Origin: Myotis daubentonii
Taxonomy: Eukaryota; Chordata; Mammalia; Chiroptera; Vespertilionidae
NCBI RefSeq assembly: GCF_963259705.1
Contig: NC_081844.1
Coordinates: 33,793,341-33,857,340 of the forward strand
Length of the DNA: 64,000 nt
Direction of reading: 5' to 3'
Below are positions 23,301 through 38,200 of this stretch, in pieces. How positions within the stretch are numbered: position 1 is the stretch's first letter; each line of letters begins with the position of its first letter. Under the pieces are notes generated by a model. It was not told the origin of the DNA. It ran no database searches and saw only the letters and a program-made list of their open reading frames with translations. Made by a program: the position numbers and the translations under genes.

Positions 23301-26300
23301 AGAATGTGAGATGTGGATGTGAAAGCCCGTGTTGGGGGCACCCACAGATGCTCCCTACGTGCATGGCTCCCTTCTCCTCTTCCACCTGCAGGCCGCGGCA
23401 CCAGGACACACACAGCCCCTCTGCCTGTAGTGGGCTCAACCCAGTGTTGGTGTCCACCGACAAATTACTAAGCTGGGCTGACTGTGTATCCCTCTCCCCC
23501 TCCCTAGCACCAACCACTGCACGAAGGACAAACTGAGGCTCAGAGTGGGTGGGGCCCAGCCTGCCCGCACCCCCCCCCCCTGCCCCAGCAGCCAGAGGGG
23601 CTTTTCCAGCCTGCCCCTCCCCTGCCCTAAGTCGGGACTGTCTCTGCTTTCTGAGCAAAACAAGCACCCTCTCTCTCCGCCAGGTCTTTCATCGACTGTT
23701 CCCTCTCCTGGAATGCAGTTCCCCAGATCTCTGCAGTCAGTCCCTCCTTCCAGCCCAAACATCACCTTCTCAGGGAGCCACCCCCCTCAGCCCTCCCCCG
23801 CCTCTCCTTACCCTCTGACCCCTTCATCTGCTCTAGTTTCCTTCCGAGTACTTTGCACAAAGAGCTCAAATCCACAGGTCCTGACACTCCCCTTGCTCTA
23901 GGCACAGCCTGAGGGTATGGGGGAGGGAGAAGAGGTGCTAGGCCCCACAGGGGAGATCCCCCAGGAGGGGCCACAGGGCAGCCCAGGGAGGAGGAAACAA
24001 AGCCAGGAGGTCTCAGGGCTCAGGTGGGGGGGGGGGGGTAAGCAGGAGGAAAAGTGAGGTAACCATCCCAACCCTAAGGGTTTTGGTGGGCAAACAGGAA
24101 ATTCTTGTTTGTGGCCAAACAGTGAGCATTTTCCCCACAGCCAGGCAGGTTATACTGCTGACCGCCGCCCCTCCCGCCCCTCCCGCCCCTCCCCGTCCTG
24201 GAGCTGAGGGGGTCCTTTGGAGCCAGAGAGCTCACCCTAGTGTGGGGACCCCTCCCAGCCTGCTAGCCTGGAGAAAGGCCACTGTGTCCACTAGCACATC
24301 CACAAGTGACATGTTGGGGTAGGGGGGCCACTACCAGGCCCAGCACACAAGTCTCCTCCCCAGGCCCTGCTGGGCCGGGCCAAGGTCACATTTCCAGACC
24401 AGTTAGCTCCCAGCCTGCTAAGGGGCCCAGGGCCGTGCTAGTCCTTAGGGGCCCAGGCTGTAAAGAGAGAGCCGAGGGCCCCCGGGAGGACCTTTGCTCC
24501 CTTAACGGTGTCTGCTCAGGCCCCCTTCCGCCACCCAGGCGGCTCCAAAGTCCACAGGGCCCCACCTCCAGAGGAGGCCACTGGGCTGGCGGGGGTGGGG
24601 GGGTGGGGGGGACCCCAGGAGCGAGGCTGCTCTCCTTGAAGGCGGGAAACCAAGGAACTGCCGAGTGCCCAGCACTCGGGGGCTGTGCAGGAGCCGACGA
24701 GCCACCCAGTCTCTCAACAAGAATTAGCCGGAGAAACGCTGAGAACGGGCGGTTTTTTAAAAAAGGCCTATTTTTGTACCATCCAATGCAGCTTCTAGGA
24801 AACCAGAGAAGTGTGTCTTTCTCCACGTCCAGACGCGGGTTTGCGAGCACTCAGCTCGGGAGGGAACAGACCCGCCCGGCAGCGCCTGTGTGCCCGGCGG
24901 GACCGCCTCGGGCATTCCTGAGCCATTCCTGAGCCACCGAGGGTCAGAAAGGAAGGACAGATACCATCACAGGGCAGGAAGCAGGGGAGCATGCCGGAAG
25001 CTAGGCTGGCGCAGAGAGGTTCTGTGAAGGGAGGAGGACAGTGGAGGAGCAAGGGAGCCTGCAATCTGGGCTGGAGTCAGCCCAGGGGCTTTAGTGCTTA
25101 AACTCACATACTTTTTCTTGAATTTTCTGAACAAAATATTTATGGAGGTGAAATTCACATAACACAGAATTCACCAACTGAAAGTAAACAATTCAGTGCC
25201 ATTTAGTGCATTCGCTATATTGCACAACCACCACCTCTAGCTAATCCCAGAACATTCCATCACCCCCTCCCTCTCCCCTCCCCCTTCCCCCTCCCCCTCC
25301 ACAGCCTCTGGCAAACCCCTAATCCACTTTTTGTATCTGGATTTGCCTGTTCTTGACAGTTTACATGGGACCACACATGATGTGGCCTTTGTGTCTGGCT
25401 TCTCTCACTGAGCACTATGTATTCAAGGTCCACCCATGCTGTAGCAAGTGCCAGCACCTCGCTCCTTTTCATGGCCGCGTAATATTCCACTGTGTGGGTA
25501 GGGTCTCGTTGTGTTTATCTGTTTATTGGCGGACAGACACTCGGTTTGTTTCTAAACTTTGGCTCTTGTGAATCATGCTGCTCTGAACACCTGTGTATAA
25601 TTTCACCTATTTTAACCTCCTTTGGGTTTTGGACAAGAATTGATTCACTGTAGTAACTTCCATAAGCAAAATGAAACTACAGTGAAACAAAGCAGAGAAG
25701 GTGGCGGGCTGGTTTTTACCCCCCAGTTCCTATAAAACACCCACGAGCAACCGGGATGGTAGATGACACCTCCTTGCAGCCTCCAGGGTCTGACGGGCTT
25801 TCATGTTTTTGCGTCAAGAGCAGGCCGTGCCTCCCCGGCTCAGAAGCCAACCACGGCTTCCTTGATTGCTCTCAGGAGAAAAATCCAAACTGCCAGCCTG
25901 CCAGGCCCAAAGCCAGCTGGCTCATGATCTCCAACTCTTGTCCCCACGTTCACTCTACTCCACTCACACCAGCCTCCTCGCTTCCCCCCACACCCAGTCC
26001 TGCCCACCTGGAGTCCCCCTCCTCCAACCTTAGCCTCTCGCAGGCCTGCAGCTCTGACCCCCAAACCAGGCCAACACTGTCACGGTCCTGTGATTGTGCA
26101 TTTATTTTGGGATGGCTTCTTCCTGTCTTTCTCCTCTTTCTTCCCACCCAGATGAGAGCCCCCAACGGCATAATTGGGGTCTTTGGGTACTGGGCAAAGA
26201 CCCCGGTATACAGCAGGAGCCTACTAATGAAGGGAGGAGGGAGCACACTCACACCGCCTGGGTCTGTCCTCCTCTGATGCCCCCCCCCCCCCAGCGCTCC

Positions 26301-29300
26301 CTGCCCGCCCACTGATAAAAACCCCTCCTCACATTATGGGACACTGGTGAGGCCCTTCACAGCCGCCCAACCAGGATGACTCAGCACGCACAGCCGTTGC
26401 GAGGGCCCCAGGTGCTGGGAGTAGCGTCCCTGGGGGCCTCTCAGCCTCCCCCATTCACAGAAACGCCCACAGCTGCTGATGGGAGGGGGCTGGTGGGGCA
26501 GAACCCCACAGCCTCCTGTGCCTACTGTGGGATCAGGAAAACTGCAGAGGGCAGAGGGCGACCAGCCACCTGTTAAGTGCTCGATCCACCCTTTTCAACG
26601 TGCATCAGGGCAGGGTGTCCAGGGCCCAGTGTGCACACTCCTCACCCAACAGCATGAGGCCCAGAGATGGCAAAACCGAGCCCTGAGACCAGGTCTTGCC
26701 CGCTCCCACGGAGGCCCCAGAGCAGGGACAAACAAACGGACGAATGAGTAAAATATCGGAATGGGGCTCAGTGAGGCTGGGGAAGAGGTCATTGGGGGCA
26801 GAAGAACCTGGAGTCTGAAACCTTCCCTGCCCCTCAGCCCTCAGTTTACCTATCACGAGGGAGGGGTGAGCAACGTGATCAGGAAGCCGTCAAAGCAGCC
26901 TCGCAGCTCCAGGGGCAGCAGGACTCGGCCCTCAGGAGGCCGGCCCAGGCGGGCACCGGAGGGTTTGAATTTGAAACTCCCAGGACACCGCATAGAGGAG
27001 GTGGAGGCTGAGTGAGAGCTGTCAGCCCACGGGGTTTTGGCCAGGACAGACCGACAGCCATTACTGAGCACCTGTAGGTCAGGCCAATGCGGGCTGCTGA
27101 GGATGCAGTGCCTTTCAGAGATCCAGATGCCCCTTGGGGCCCAGGCCAGCCAGGGAGATGACCAGCAGGCGGGAATCCCATGGGAGCTGGGTCTTCTGAA
27201 GGGGGGAGGGCAGAGTTGATGGCTGTAGGGGCTTAATCAATGTCTGTGGGACTTCAGGCCTCTCCCAGGCGTCACCCCCCTGTGCACCTGACCCTGAGGG
27301 CACCCCCACCGGCCACTTGGCCCTTTCGCTTCCTGTCAGCGCTCCAGGCAGGGCCTCCTCCACGCAGATGCTGCAGGGGCCCCGCCCGGCCTGAAGGAAA
27401 TTGGGGAAGTGATTCTAGGCAGGGCAGCAACATCTGTCTGCTCGGGCACCCCTCCCCAACTGGCCACATGTCCTTTCTCTGAAAAGAAATAGCACCCGCA
27501 CCCACCACAGATATTAATAAAAAGCTCTAGAAACAAGTCACAGAATCGCACACACGAAGGCAAATCTTTCTGGATTTCCGGAACGCAAGGTTCTGGAGTA
27601 GGGCCCTGACCCCCAAACCCCTCCTGTTCTCGTCAGCCTTGCCTATGACCAGGGCCATCTGTGAAGTGGGCAGGGGTGCACCTGGGCGTCCAGGTGAAGA
27701 TGAGGGACTCATGGGAAGCAGGGTCTACAGGGAGGAGGGTCTGGCTTTCGGAAGATGGCTGGGGGGAGGGGCAACAGGAGGAAACACCTTGGTGACAGGA
27801 CAAGGCTGGTGACCCACCAGCCCCACATCACAGGGGAAACTAAGGCCCACAGGGGATACCAGCAGGCCCGGCATCGAGGAAACGCTCAGGACAGGGATCA
27901 GCAGACACTTCTAGGAAGGGGAGCAGAGGGTGGTCATCTCAGGCTGTCATGCAAACGGCATACAAATCCAGGGGGCCCCCTACCCACAGCCCTGGCCCTA
28001 GCTGACCACTATCCAATTTGGACCCCACTTTACCGACAGGGAAACAGAGGTACTGAGAGAACACCACGAAGATGGACTCAAACCCTCAAACCCAGGTGGA
28101 GCCCAGACAGCCCCTCGGTGCCTCTGGGATGGCGGCAGGGTGCACCCGCCTCATCAGCCTCACCAAGAGGGAGGAACCCCTCGCACTCAGGGGCTCTGGG
28201 CCAAGGCTCGGGGTGAGCTAGCCCCAAATCCAGTCTGTCTCCTCCCCTTCAGCAATTACTAATCGGATGTTCCACGCTGACCCTGGGGCATTTCACAGGG
28301 GATCCCAGGCCTGCACAACCCAAACATGACAGTCTCGTGATCCCGAACGCCGACTTGCAGAGGCCTCGGGTCCAAACCCTGCGCCCAGGGCCTGGCACCC
28401 GGGAATTAAAAATCTTGTCCTGGGTTTCCTCAGAAAGGAACCAGCCCTGTTTCCCTGCAGTCGAGCCCCCAGGCAGTCCCAGAACACACCAGAGGAACTT
28501 TCCCAGTGGTTGGAGCTGTGCAGAAAGCTCTACCTGGCCAGGGAGTGAGGTCCCCGTCACTCCCAGCCCAGGTTCTCCGAACAGACACCCAGCCAGTGCC
28601 AGCAGCTTCAGGAGTGGGCGGCCAGGGGACAGGCGCCACCGTGCCCCAGCCGAGCTGACCTGGTCCCCTGTACCGGACAGCAGCAGACATAGCAGGAAGG
28701 AACAAGGCTGCCTCCCGCCTCCCACCTAGGAGTCCAGAGGAAGGGGCCCCAGTGGGCTCAGGCCCTGGAGTGCCCACAGGGAACACCCAGGGAAGCCTCT
28801 GCCAGACCCAGGCCGAGGGCAAGAAACAGGAACTTGATGACCCATGTTGGTGGCCAGTAGCCTCAGGGTGCCGCAGCAGGGGGCCCCCACTCCTAGAACA
28901 TCCCACTTCCTTCAGAAAATTCTCCTGAAGGGAAGCATGGAGGAGAGAGGAGATGCCAGCTGGGCAGCCCTGGCAAGCCCTTGACTGGCACCGACCACAT
29001 CCCGCCCCTCCTCCTCCTCCTCCTCCTCCAGGACACTAGGTAAACGGTAACCAGTAACGATGACAATGAAATGCCAGTAGCCAGCCATCTGCATCTCAGT
29101 AAGGCTAGGCTCTACCTTGCATGGTGATGACAACGAAATGAATAACCCAGAAGTGACTACAGGCCCCACTTCCCTTCCAAGAATCGGGCACCCATTAGTA
29201 GTCACTGAAGGGGACGGGGAGGGGGAAGGTAGGCCAATGGCTGAGCAGGGCGGGGCGAGGGTGGCACCCATGCACACCCACCCACAGGGCACTCGCCAGC

Positions 29301-32202
29301 CTGCTGGCCCTGGGAAAGTGGCAGTTGAGTAGGAATTATGGGGCAACGGAAGGGCGGGGAGATAGGGGGGATGGGTGGGCGGGATACAGAGAGGGAAACA
29401 GACAGAGAGGCATGGGGGAGAGACAGCAAAACCAGGAGGCTCCATTAACAGACAGACACAGTCAGGGTCCCAGCCCCCTGGGTGTCCCCTGGCCTGCCAG
29501 CCCCCATCAGAGAAGCTGACCCAGCCTGCATCCCAGAGAAGAATTCATGGAGCTGATCATAGAAGGGGATTAAATAAGAACAGAAGGAAGGGGCAGCCAG
29601 CCCCTGCCTGGTCTGCAATGGGGGGCCCTTTAGTGTTGGGGGCTTGGAGCCTGGGCAGGTGCCCTCTTGGGTGGGGGCCTCCCAAGCCCAGACGAGCCAC
29701 GTTTGTAGCAATGAGCTCAGACCACTATTCGGGGTGGGGGTTTGGGAGCACAGCCTAACAGGACAGAGGCCAGGGTGACCATGGGGCAGACCCTTCATGG
29801 GGCACAGCACTGAGGCACATGGCCCCTCCTGGCCACACCAGCCTGGAGAGAGATGCCAGACAACCCCCCAGGAGACCAGCAGAACTCACGCGCACCACTT
29901 CAACAACTCCACCCCGACAGAAACCGCCAGCCCCGACCCCACCCAGAGAGCCACACAGCCCCCCAACCTCGGCCTCTATGCGGCTCACAGACCCTGCTGA
30001 TGTGCCCACGGCTCTGCCCACCCTAATGTGGTCTCCCAGTACACACCTGGACACGCCCGTCCACCCAGACACAGACACACAAACACAGACACACCCTTGT
30101 TTTCTGGCTCGAAGATAATGGCCCCAGACAGCCTGCCCTTGGCCGCCACGCTCACCTGGCCCACTGGGTCCCCGCCCCCGCCCCCACACCAGGCTGTAGA
30201 AGGACGACAGCAACTCCTGTTTTCTTTACAGATGCGTCCCTGGTGCCCAGAATGGGGGCTGGCACACGGCAGGTGCTCCATGCGTATCTGTGGAAGGACG
30301 GGGCGCAGCCACGTGCACACAGGTGCACAGCCTGACTTTCTGCCTGAACCCAGTCCCACGACCTCATGGGTGGGACAGTCGGGGTCTCCTTGACTCAAAC
30401 CAATTCCCAAAGCAGAGTGGGCAGCTGGTGGGGGCCGGGCCATCCACATCATGTGCCGAGCAGGCCCTGGCTCCCTGAAAGTGCCCATCCGAGCGCCATG
30501 TCAGGGGTCCAAACCTTCTTCAGGTTCTGAATTATGTCCTGGGGTGGCCTTAAACAGTGATTCATTCTCTCACGGTTCCAGGGCTAGACAGCTGAAATCA
30601 AGGTGTCCCGCTCCCTCCCAAGCTCCAGAAAAGGTCCCTCCTGCGCCTCACAGTTTCCTGGGGCTCCAGTGTCCCTGGGCTTGTGGCAGCATCACCCTGA
30701 CCTCTGCCTTCTCTTCCCGTGGCTGTCTGTCTCCATGTGTGTGTCTCCTCTTCTTATAAGGACACCTGACCTTAGACTCGGGGCCCACCCTACTCCAGTC
30801 TGACCTCATCTTAGCTAATTATATCTGCAAAGACCTGTCTCCTTCGTCTGGGAGGACAGAAGTGCGTCCCAGATCCGCTTCTGCAGGGGCCCCTGGGGCC
30901 GAGGGGCTTGCAAGGGTGGCGAGCGGTACTGACTGCACCTTCCCTGGCCCCCACCCCTCAGCCCCATGAGACCCCTGCCAGCCCCGACCACAGTGCAAGG
31001 CCAAGTCCTGAGCTGAGGCCTTCAATAGGCAGGCTGGTTACCATTTAACCCTGTGACCCCTAATTGTCCTCTGGCGGAACGCAGCCAGGCAGTCAGAAAA
31101 GGGGCGGTCTGTACCCCGCCCCCACGCATGACCACCCACCGGCCAGTACCCCCAGCTGCTCCCCTGACCAGGCATGGAGTGCAACCTGACATGGTGACAG
31201 CATCTGTGATGGGGGTGCGAGGCTATCACAACAAAGGGTGAGGGGGACTCCCCACCACATCACTATAGGTGGTGCTGGCTGTGGGAATTAGAACATTTAG
31301 GGGGTTGAAGGGCCTTTGTGTCAAGTGTAAAAACTGAGGCACAGAGTGGGCCAAGCCCTGGATCAGAGAGGGCACAGCCCTGCCTAAGATCACACAGCAC
31401 ATGAGGGGAAGGAATCGAGCAGGGTGGTGGGAGTCTCCATGCCCCTGGGCCCTGTCAGCGCTGCAGTCCGATCCACTGCAGGCAGGCGAGGGCAGCTGAC
31501 CTGCTCCTGGGCTGCCAACGTGATCCACTGACCAGGGGACCTGACTTTCTGGTTAACAGTTAATGGGCACCACCGAGACCTCACGCTAAACAGGGCAGAG
31601 GAGCCCAGGGGCGGGAGGCACGCAGGCTCACACACAGGCACCTGTGGGAGCTGGCCGTGTGTAGGTGCTCTCACACGTGTGTGCTTGCAGACCCCCACCT
31701 ACACGGCCAGGTGCAAACAAAGCCACAGGAGACTGTCACCCCATCACATATAGACACAGGAGCACTCTAGGCACCAGAGTCAGCACACCCTGGGACACCC
31801 AGTCACCCCCAAGTGTGTCCGGACCCCAGGGCGGACTCAGCAACATGTCCACATAAGTTGGAGACACGTCACATGGTAAGCACATGCAGACATACACACA
31901 CATCAGGACGTGAGCATGTGCCCAAGGTGACAGATACACACAGAAGATGCGCCCTGGCCAGTGCGACTGAGTTGGTTGGAGCGTCTGTGATGGGGTCCCG
32001 TACACCAAAAAGTGGCGGGTGGATTCCAGGTCAGGGCACAGACCCAGGTATCGGGTTCAATCCCGTCGGGGTGCAGTGCGGAAGGCAACCGATTGGTGTT
32101 TCTCTCTTACATCGATATTTCTCTCCCTCCCCCCGCCCACTTCCTCTCTATAAAGTTAATTAAAAAAAAAAAAATGCCGCAGATGGGTCCACATGGCCTC
32201 AG

Positions 32203-32250
<48 letters not shown>

Positions 32251-35153
32251 TGACAGCCACACACAAGCACAGGCGTGTGTTATGCACAGGACGGTTCAAA
32301 TGTCCCCGGGGCCCCTGCTCTGGCAAACAGACCCCGACACTCTCAGGGCCCTGGGAAGACGGGACACCACAGCCCACGAAACCATATGCACCACCACGTC
32401 CCCACACCCACGTGCACACGCACACACCCTGCCAGCAGGCGGCCCCCACGTGGCTCGCCCACGCTCGTTCCCTGCTGGGCGCTCGGGGAGGACACTGCCT
32501 GCCAGGCACCGCTCCCTCCGTCGCCGCGTGTGTTATTAGAGAGCGTGAGGCGTGGCTGGGCACTTGGCAGCGCCACCAGGGTGGGGAGCTGGCAGTGGGC
32601 GTGGGGCCAGGCCACAGCGGTGACCCCATGGTGGTGACCCTGTGGCTGGGTGACAGCATAGGGGACAGATAAGGTTCTTCCGGCTGAGTCAGTGTGGTTC
32701 CCAGGGCTGGCACGGGCAGGGGCATGGTGCCAGGGGCTGGCGGGCAAGCACCCTCCCCGCACCCGCCATGACCCAGCTGGCTCTGAGCCAACAGCCACAG
32801 CAGCTTTGATGAGGCAGGCGCTGCCCTAGGCAGGGAGGGCTGGGCTCCCCAGGGGCTTCCCAATACCCCTCCCCAGCCCTTTGAACGCGGCCCAGGACTC
32901 CCAGCGCCTCAGGAAGACACCTGGTGCCAGAGCTGGCTGGCCCAGCACCCACGGGGCCTGGCCCCTGGCCCACTCGGTCTCAGGCACACCGGATGAACGT
33001 GCTGGGCTCAGAACCCAGTGTCTGACCTGGCCTTGGCCCAGGCTGTGTCCTTTCCCTGGAATGCCCTCCTCCACTGGGAAGATTCTAACTCATCCTCTGT
33101 CCCCATCCAAAAGGCTCAGCTGTGACGCCGGCCTCTCACCTCTGCCTGGCCCATGGGCTCCTGAAGAGGCCTCCCAGCCTCTCCCCCACTCCCCACCTAA
33201 ATCCTGCCCAGACCCCCTGTGAGCCTACTTCTGGTTTGCCCTAATATTCTTCCCACCTCTTCCCTTCCCCTTTATGTTCCAGCCACGCTATTCCAAGAAG
33301 CAAACCCTACCCTTCTCTGCCCACCTGGCAAACTTTTTCATGCCCTGCAAAGCCCCCGCCCCAATGCCCCTTCCTCTGGGCAGCCTTCCTTCCAATCCTC
33401 TTCCTCTAGCCCAGCCTTGACCCCCTTAGGACTGGGAATACCTGTGTCCTGATCCATATTCCCCAGCCTGGGCAGGATAAAGAAAATGTCTGCCACCTCC
33501 TCTCTGAGCCCCAGCAATTCCAGCTCCCACCCCACCCCACCCCACCCCACCCCACCCCACCCCACCCCACCCCACCGACACTGCCCCAAGCAGCTCCTCA
33601 GGCCAGAGATGTTCACTGCAGTGTTTACAACACGGAAACAGAGAAGCAGACCAACATTGGTGTCAGCCCCACAAGGGAACTCTGCATGGAGCTAACAAAA
33701 ACCAGGCAACTTGGGACATTCTCATAGACAGTCAGATGCTGAGCGATGATGGCATGAAAACACCTACAAAAAGCAGTGCCCAGAGACAAACGGCGGGGGA
33801 GGGGGTTAGAGAGCAACCAAAGGACTTGCATGCACGCATATTAGCATAACCAATGGACACAGACACTGGGGTGGTGGGAGCTTGCCCAGGGTGGGAATGG
33901 CTTGGGGGGGGAGGGGCGGTGGTTAAGCAGGGGTGGGGGGTGGGGGTGGGGAGAGACATATGTAAAGCTTTAGACTATAAATAAAAAAACAAAAGCGGTC
34001 AGTGTCCAGCTGAGCAATGGTGGAGCCACCCACATCCCTGAAAGGTCACGTGTCTGGGCACACGTGGGTAGATATAGGCCCGGGAAAGCCATGGCGGACA
34101 CCGGCCAGTGTGGGGTGGGGGCTGTCAGCCTCGAGCTTTGATGGAAGCAGCCCATGTTCTCTCCCCACAAGTATGGTGTCTAGTGTTAATTCTGGAACAA
34201 AAAATGAACTTAAAACATGTCCTCTAGGAATCCACTGGCCCTGTCTTTGGGGTTCATGGGTCGCCCGGGGACGCAGAATAAAACCTTTCCTTTTCTTTCT
34301 AAAAAAAACCAAAAACAGCCGAAACCGGTTTGGCTCAGTGGATAGAGCATCGGCCTGCGGACTGAAAGGTCCCAGGTTCGATTCCGGTCAAGGGCATGTA
34401 CCTTGGTTGTGGGCACATCCCCAGTGGGGAGTGTGCAAGAGGCAGCTGGTCGATGTTTCTCTCTCATCGATGTTTCTAACTCTCTATCTCTCTCCTTTCC
34501 TCTCTGTAAAAACTCACCCAGGGCCACATGTGTCAGAGAGGAGGACACCCTTGGAATAAATGGGCCCCAGGAGGCCGGGGGGTGGGGGAAGCCAGATGGG
34601 GCCCTTGGTGCGCCAGCGGCTTCTTGGGGCTGCTGGTGGCTATTTCTGCCCAAGTGCCCACCGTGTCCAGGCACCGGGTCCTGAGGCCTCAGTGTGACGC
34701 CTTGGACCAGCTGCTGCCGTTTCAGATGAAGGAGACGGAGGCTCGGTGAAGCTGCCAGGCTTCCCTTCAACCCCGTAGCCAGTGGCCCCGGCCCCGTGAC
34801 GGTCCATCCACTCCCCCAGGAATGCTCTGGCAGATGCGGGGCCAGGTTACCCTGGAATCCCGTCCGAGCTCTGACACCTCCCCCAGGGCACGGGCCTCAG
34901 TTTCCCCATTTGCACAACAGGGGCCATGGCAATGCCTCCCCCGTGGCATCAAGAGGATACACACGAGACATACATGAGCCGTGCAACCTGCTGCCTGTGG
35001 CACAGTTAAGCGACATATATTAGGCAAAACTGTCATCTCTGCATCTCTGACCTCCTTTACAGGTGATGTGGTGAGCAGACATTACCTTGGAAAGCAGGGA
35101 AAAGCAGCCCAACATTTCATGCAAATCAAAACCACCGTTGAGATGCCACGGGA

Positions 35154-35206
<53 letters not shown>

Positions 35207-38200
35207 CTGGAACCAGGCATGACAGGTGCTGGTGAGAACTGGGAGAAACTGGAGCCTCATGCACGGCAGGTGGGATGCAAAATGGGGCAGAGCTGTGGCC
35301 AGCGCTCAGCAGCTCCTCGATACATCAAACACAGAGTCACCGTCTGAACCAGAAAGCCCACTGCTCGGTGCACACCCAAGGCAAGTGAAAACCTGTGTTC
35401 ACACAAAAACCTGCACATGAACATGCATGTTCACAGCAGCACGATTCCCCGCTGCCGAGAGGTGGAAGCCACCCAAGTGTCCACCCACGGAGAAGTGGAC
35501 AAGCACAAGGGGACCCATCCACACTCTGGAATGTCACTCGGCCACGAAAAGGAGCGGAGCACCGACACTCGCTACAATGGGGACGGACCTTGAACACATG
35601 GCGCTCAGCGAGGGAAGCCAGACACCAAAGGCCACACAGTGTGTGAGTCCATTTATGTGAAATGCCCAGGACAGGCACACCCACAGAAAATGGGTCAAAG
35701 GCTGGGGAAGGGGATGAGGGGAACTGCTAAAGGGGATACAACTCCTTCCTGGGTGATGAAATGTCCAAAAATTGATTGTGGTGATGGCTGCACAACCCTG
35801 TGAATACACTAAAAACCAGTGAATTGCACCCTTCAAATGGGTGAAATTATGTACCATGCAACGTTTCTATCAATAAAGCTGTTTGAAAATGCCAACACTG
35901 ATTTAAGAAAAAGGATTCAAATCCTTTAGCGGCTGAAGATCTGTGACGAAGAGTGTGCCGATTTAAAATCCCACAATGGCACTTTCTAAAGCCCACGCAT
36001 GGCCATGTTGGTGACAGGAAGCCACCAGGATGTCACCAGATGCCACATCCGACGCCAGGAGGCTGAGATCCTAATCACGGCCTGTCACACACCCTCATCC
36101 CCAGCCAGCAGCTCCGGGTGAGCTTCATGAGAGTACGTGGGGGGGGGGGGGGCCCACAGTGGTTTTCCAGGAAAGATTTTGTGGTCACGAGCCCACTGCT
36201 CCTGGCCCCTCCCCAGCCTGGGTGCCCCCAGACCTACAGCCGACAGTGAAATGTCAAGGCTGTCGAGGGTTTCGGGGCAGAAGTCAGGCCTTGCCAAGAT
36301 CAGGGAGGAAGAGGCAGAGATGATGCCAAGTGGATGGCCGGCCGCTGGCTGCCACGTGCCAGGAAGGGGGTGGGGCAGCGCCAGAGTCAACACGGCCCCC
36401 AACATCTGCCAAGCTGGCTGGGCCCAAGCCACTATTGACACTGGCTGCACAGGTGCCTGGCTAGCTGGGTGGACAGGCAGCACCGGCAGCAGGACCTGCC
36501 ATAAACGGGCAAAAATAAGCTCCAGCACCACAGGGCAGGCCCCCGGTGGCCCCAAACCTCCCTCAGCCCACCTCATCTCGGAATACAGGCCCATCGCCTC
36601 TGGGACCCAGACCAGTAGTGTCTGGCCCCTATGCCCAAGCCAAGCCGGGTCCCACCACAGGGCCTTTGCACAGGCTGTTTCCTCTGCCAGGCGCACCATT
36701 CCTCCATGTGTGTGCCTGGCTCCTTCTCCTACAAGGCTCAGCCCAAAGGTCACGTTCTAAGAGGCTCGCTGCTTCCTCTGTAAAAACGCCGTCCACATCC
36801 CATGTTATTATCCATTTACTGGTTTACTGACCTTTCCACCCACAACAGAAAGAAACCATGAGAGTGACTTTGTAACACTGAAGCTCCCTGACCGTCTGGC
36901 CTCAGAAACTGTGACCTGACCCTGTATATCCCCAGACATCACTGTCACGTCCCCGACAAGTGGGACAATGGCTCCGGAGGCTCTGTTCCCAACATGCGAA
37001 AAGGTCTTTGGGGTCAGGGCTTCTAACCCGTCCCCACCTGGCCTGACCACCAACGCCCCCCCACCTCCATCAGTGCTGGGGCCAGGGGAGCAGGGGTTCT
37101 GTCAACCTCTGATGCCCCGAGGGCCGCACAACCTCGCCCCTCCCACCTGGCTGTGATGCTGAGGCAGGGGGGTCTGTCCAGCTGGGACTCCCAGCCTGAG
37201 GGCTGTGTGCAGGGCAGACAGCAAATATTTGGTGGCTAAGTAAACATGACTCGCCTACAACATGTCCGTCTGTGTTATGTTGAACCCAGAGGACGCCAGG
37301 GGCTCGGCGTCTGCAGAACCTGCTTCCAACACCATGCCTGTTTTCTCATCTACAGAATGGGGTGAGCGGCCACCTAGCAGGGGTTTTCTTCCCAAAGGGA
37401 GGGAAACTGAGGCAGGGAGCAGGATGAGGCCGTCAGTCCTCCATGCAGGTTCAGGCTGGTGGCCACATTCAGGGGGTGTTTAACACTCCCTCCCGTCCTT
37501 GAAGCTGGCCTGGCCAACCCTGCAGTGCCAACCCTCCCGCCTCCCCACCTCCTCCATCCCTGTCACTCCCAACACAGCCCCCATGGGTCCAATTTCCAGG
37601 TCTTTACTTCATCGGTGAGTTTTCTGATGGCCTGAACGCAGTCTCCGAGGGCTCCTGAGTCCCAGCATCCTTTTCTCCAAGGGAAGCGGAGAGAGAAGCT
37701 ACTGGTTCTGAGTCCCTGGAGACCAGCACAGGGTGGCCGGGCTTCCCCTCCCTCTGGGAGGGGCTCGCAGCCAATCCTGGAGCCGGCATCTGGAAGGGAG
37801 CTACCCGGAGGCCACTCTCGGGTGCCGTCGTGTTCACAGCCCCGTGGAGCCCCAGCAAGGCTGGGCTCTGGGCCAGGGAGGCCAGGTCCCCTCCAGCCAC
37901 TCCTAGAGGTCGGGGCAGGGCCCAGCTGGCCGAGGATGGAATGCAAGCCCCACTGGCCGCCGAGGCCGCCATCTGGTTTCCATCTGCCCAGCCCAGCTCG
38001 GCCCAACTTCAAAGGATGCCCCGCCCGGCCACTTCCTCTGCCCTGGCCGCCCTTGGAAAGGCACCAGAATGGCCGGCTTCCTCCCCGCCCCTCCAGAGCC
38101 CCAGGGTGCTTGGCCGTCCACACCAACCACACAACGTGGCCACCTCCTGCTCAACCAACCGCCTGGGCCTCCATACACTGAACTCCACTCAGGAGGCCGG

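Noticed and set aside
25107..25640. A gene encoding MEYYAAMKRSE-like protein
   Set aside because: This is the well-known trace of L1 ORF2 end, not a host gene.
32156..32863. Open frames over the CA repeat (both strands)
   Set aside because: The Thr/His and Val/Cys runs come from the microsatellite; nothing around resembles a gene.
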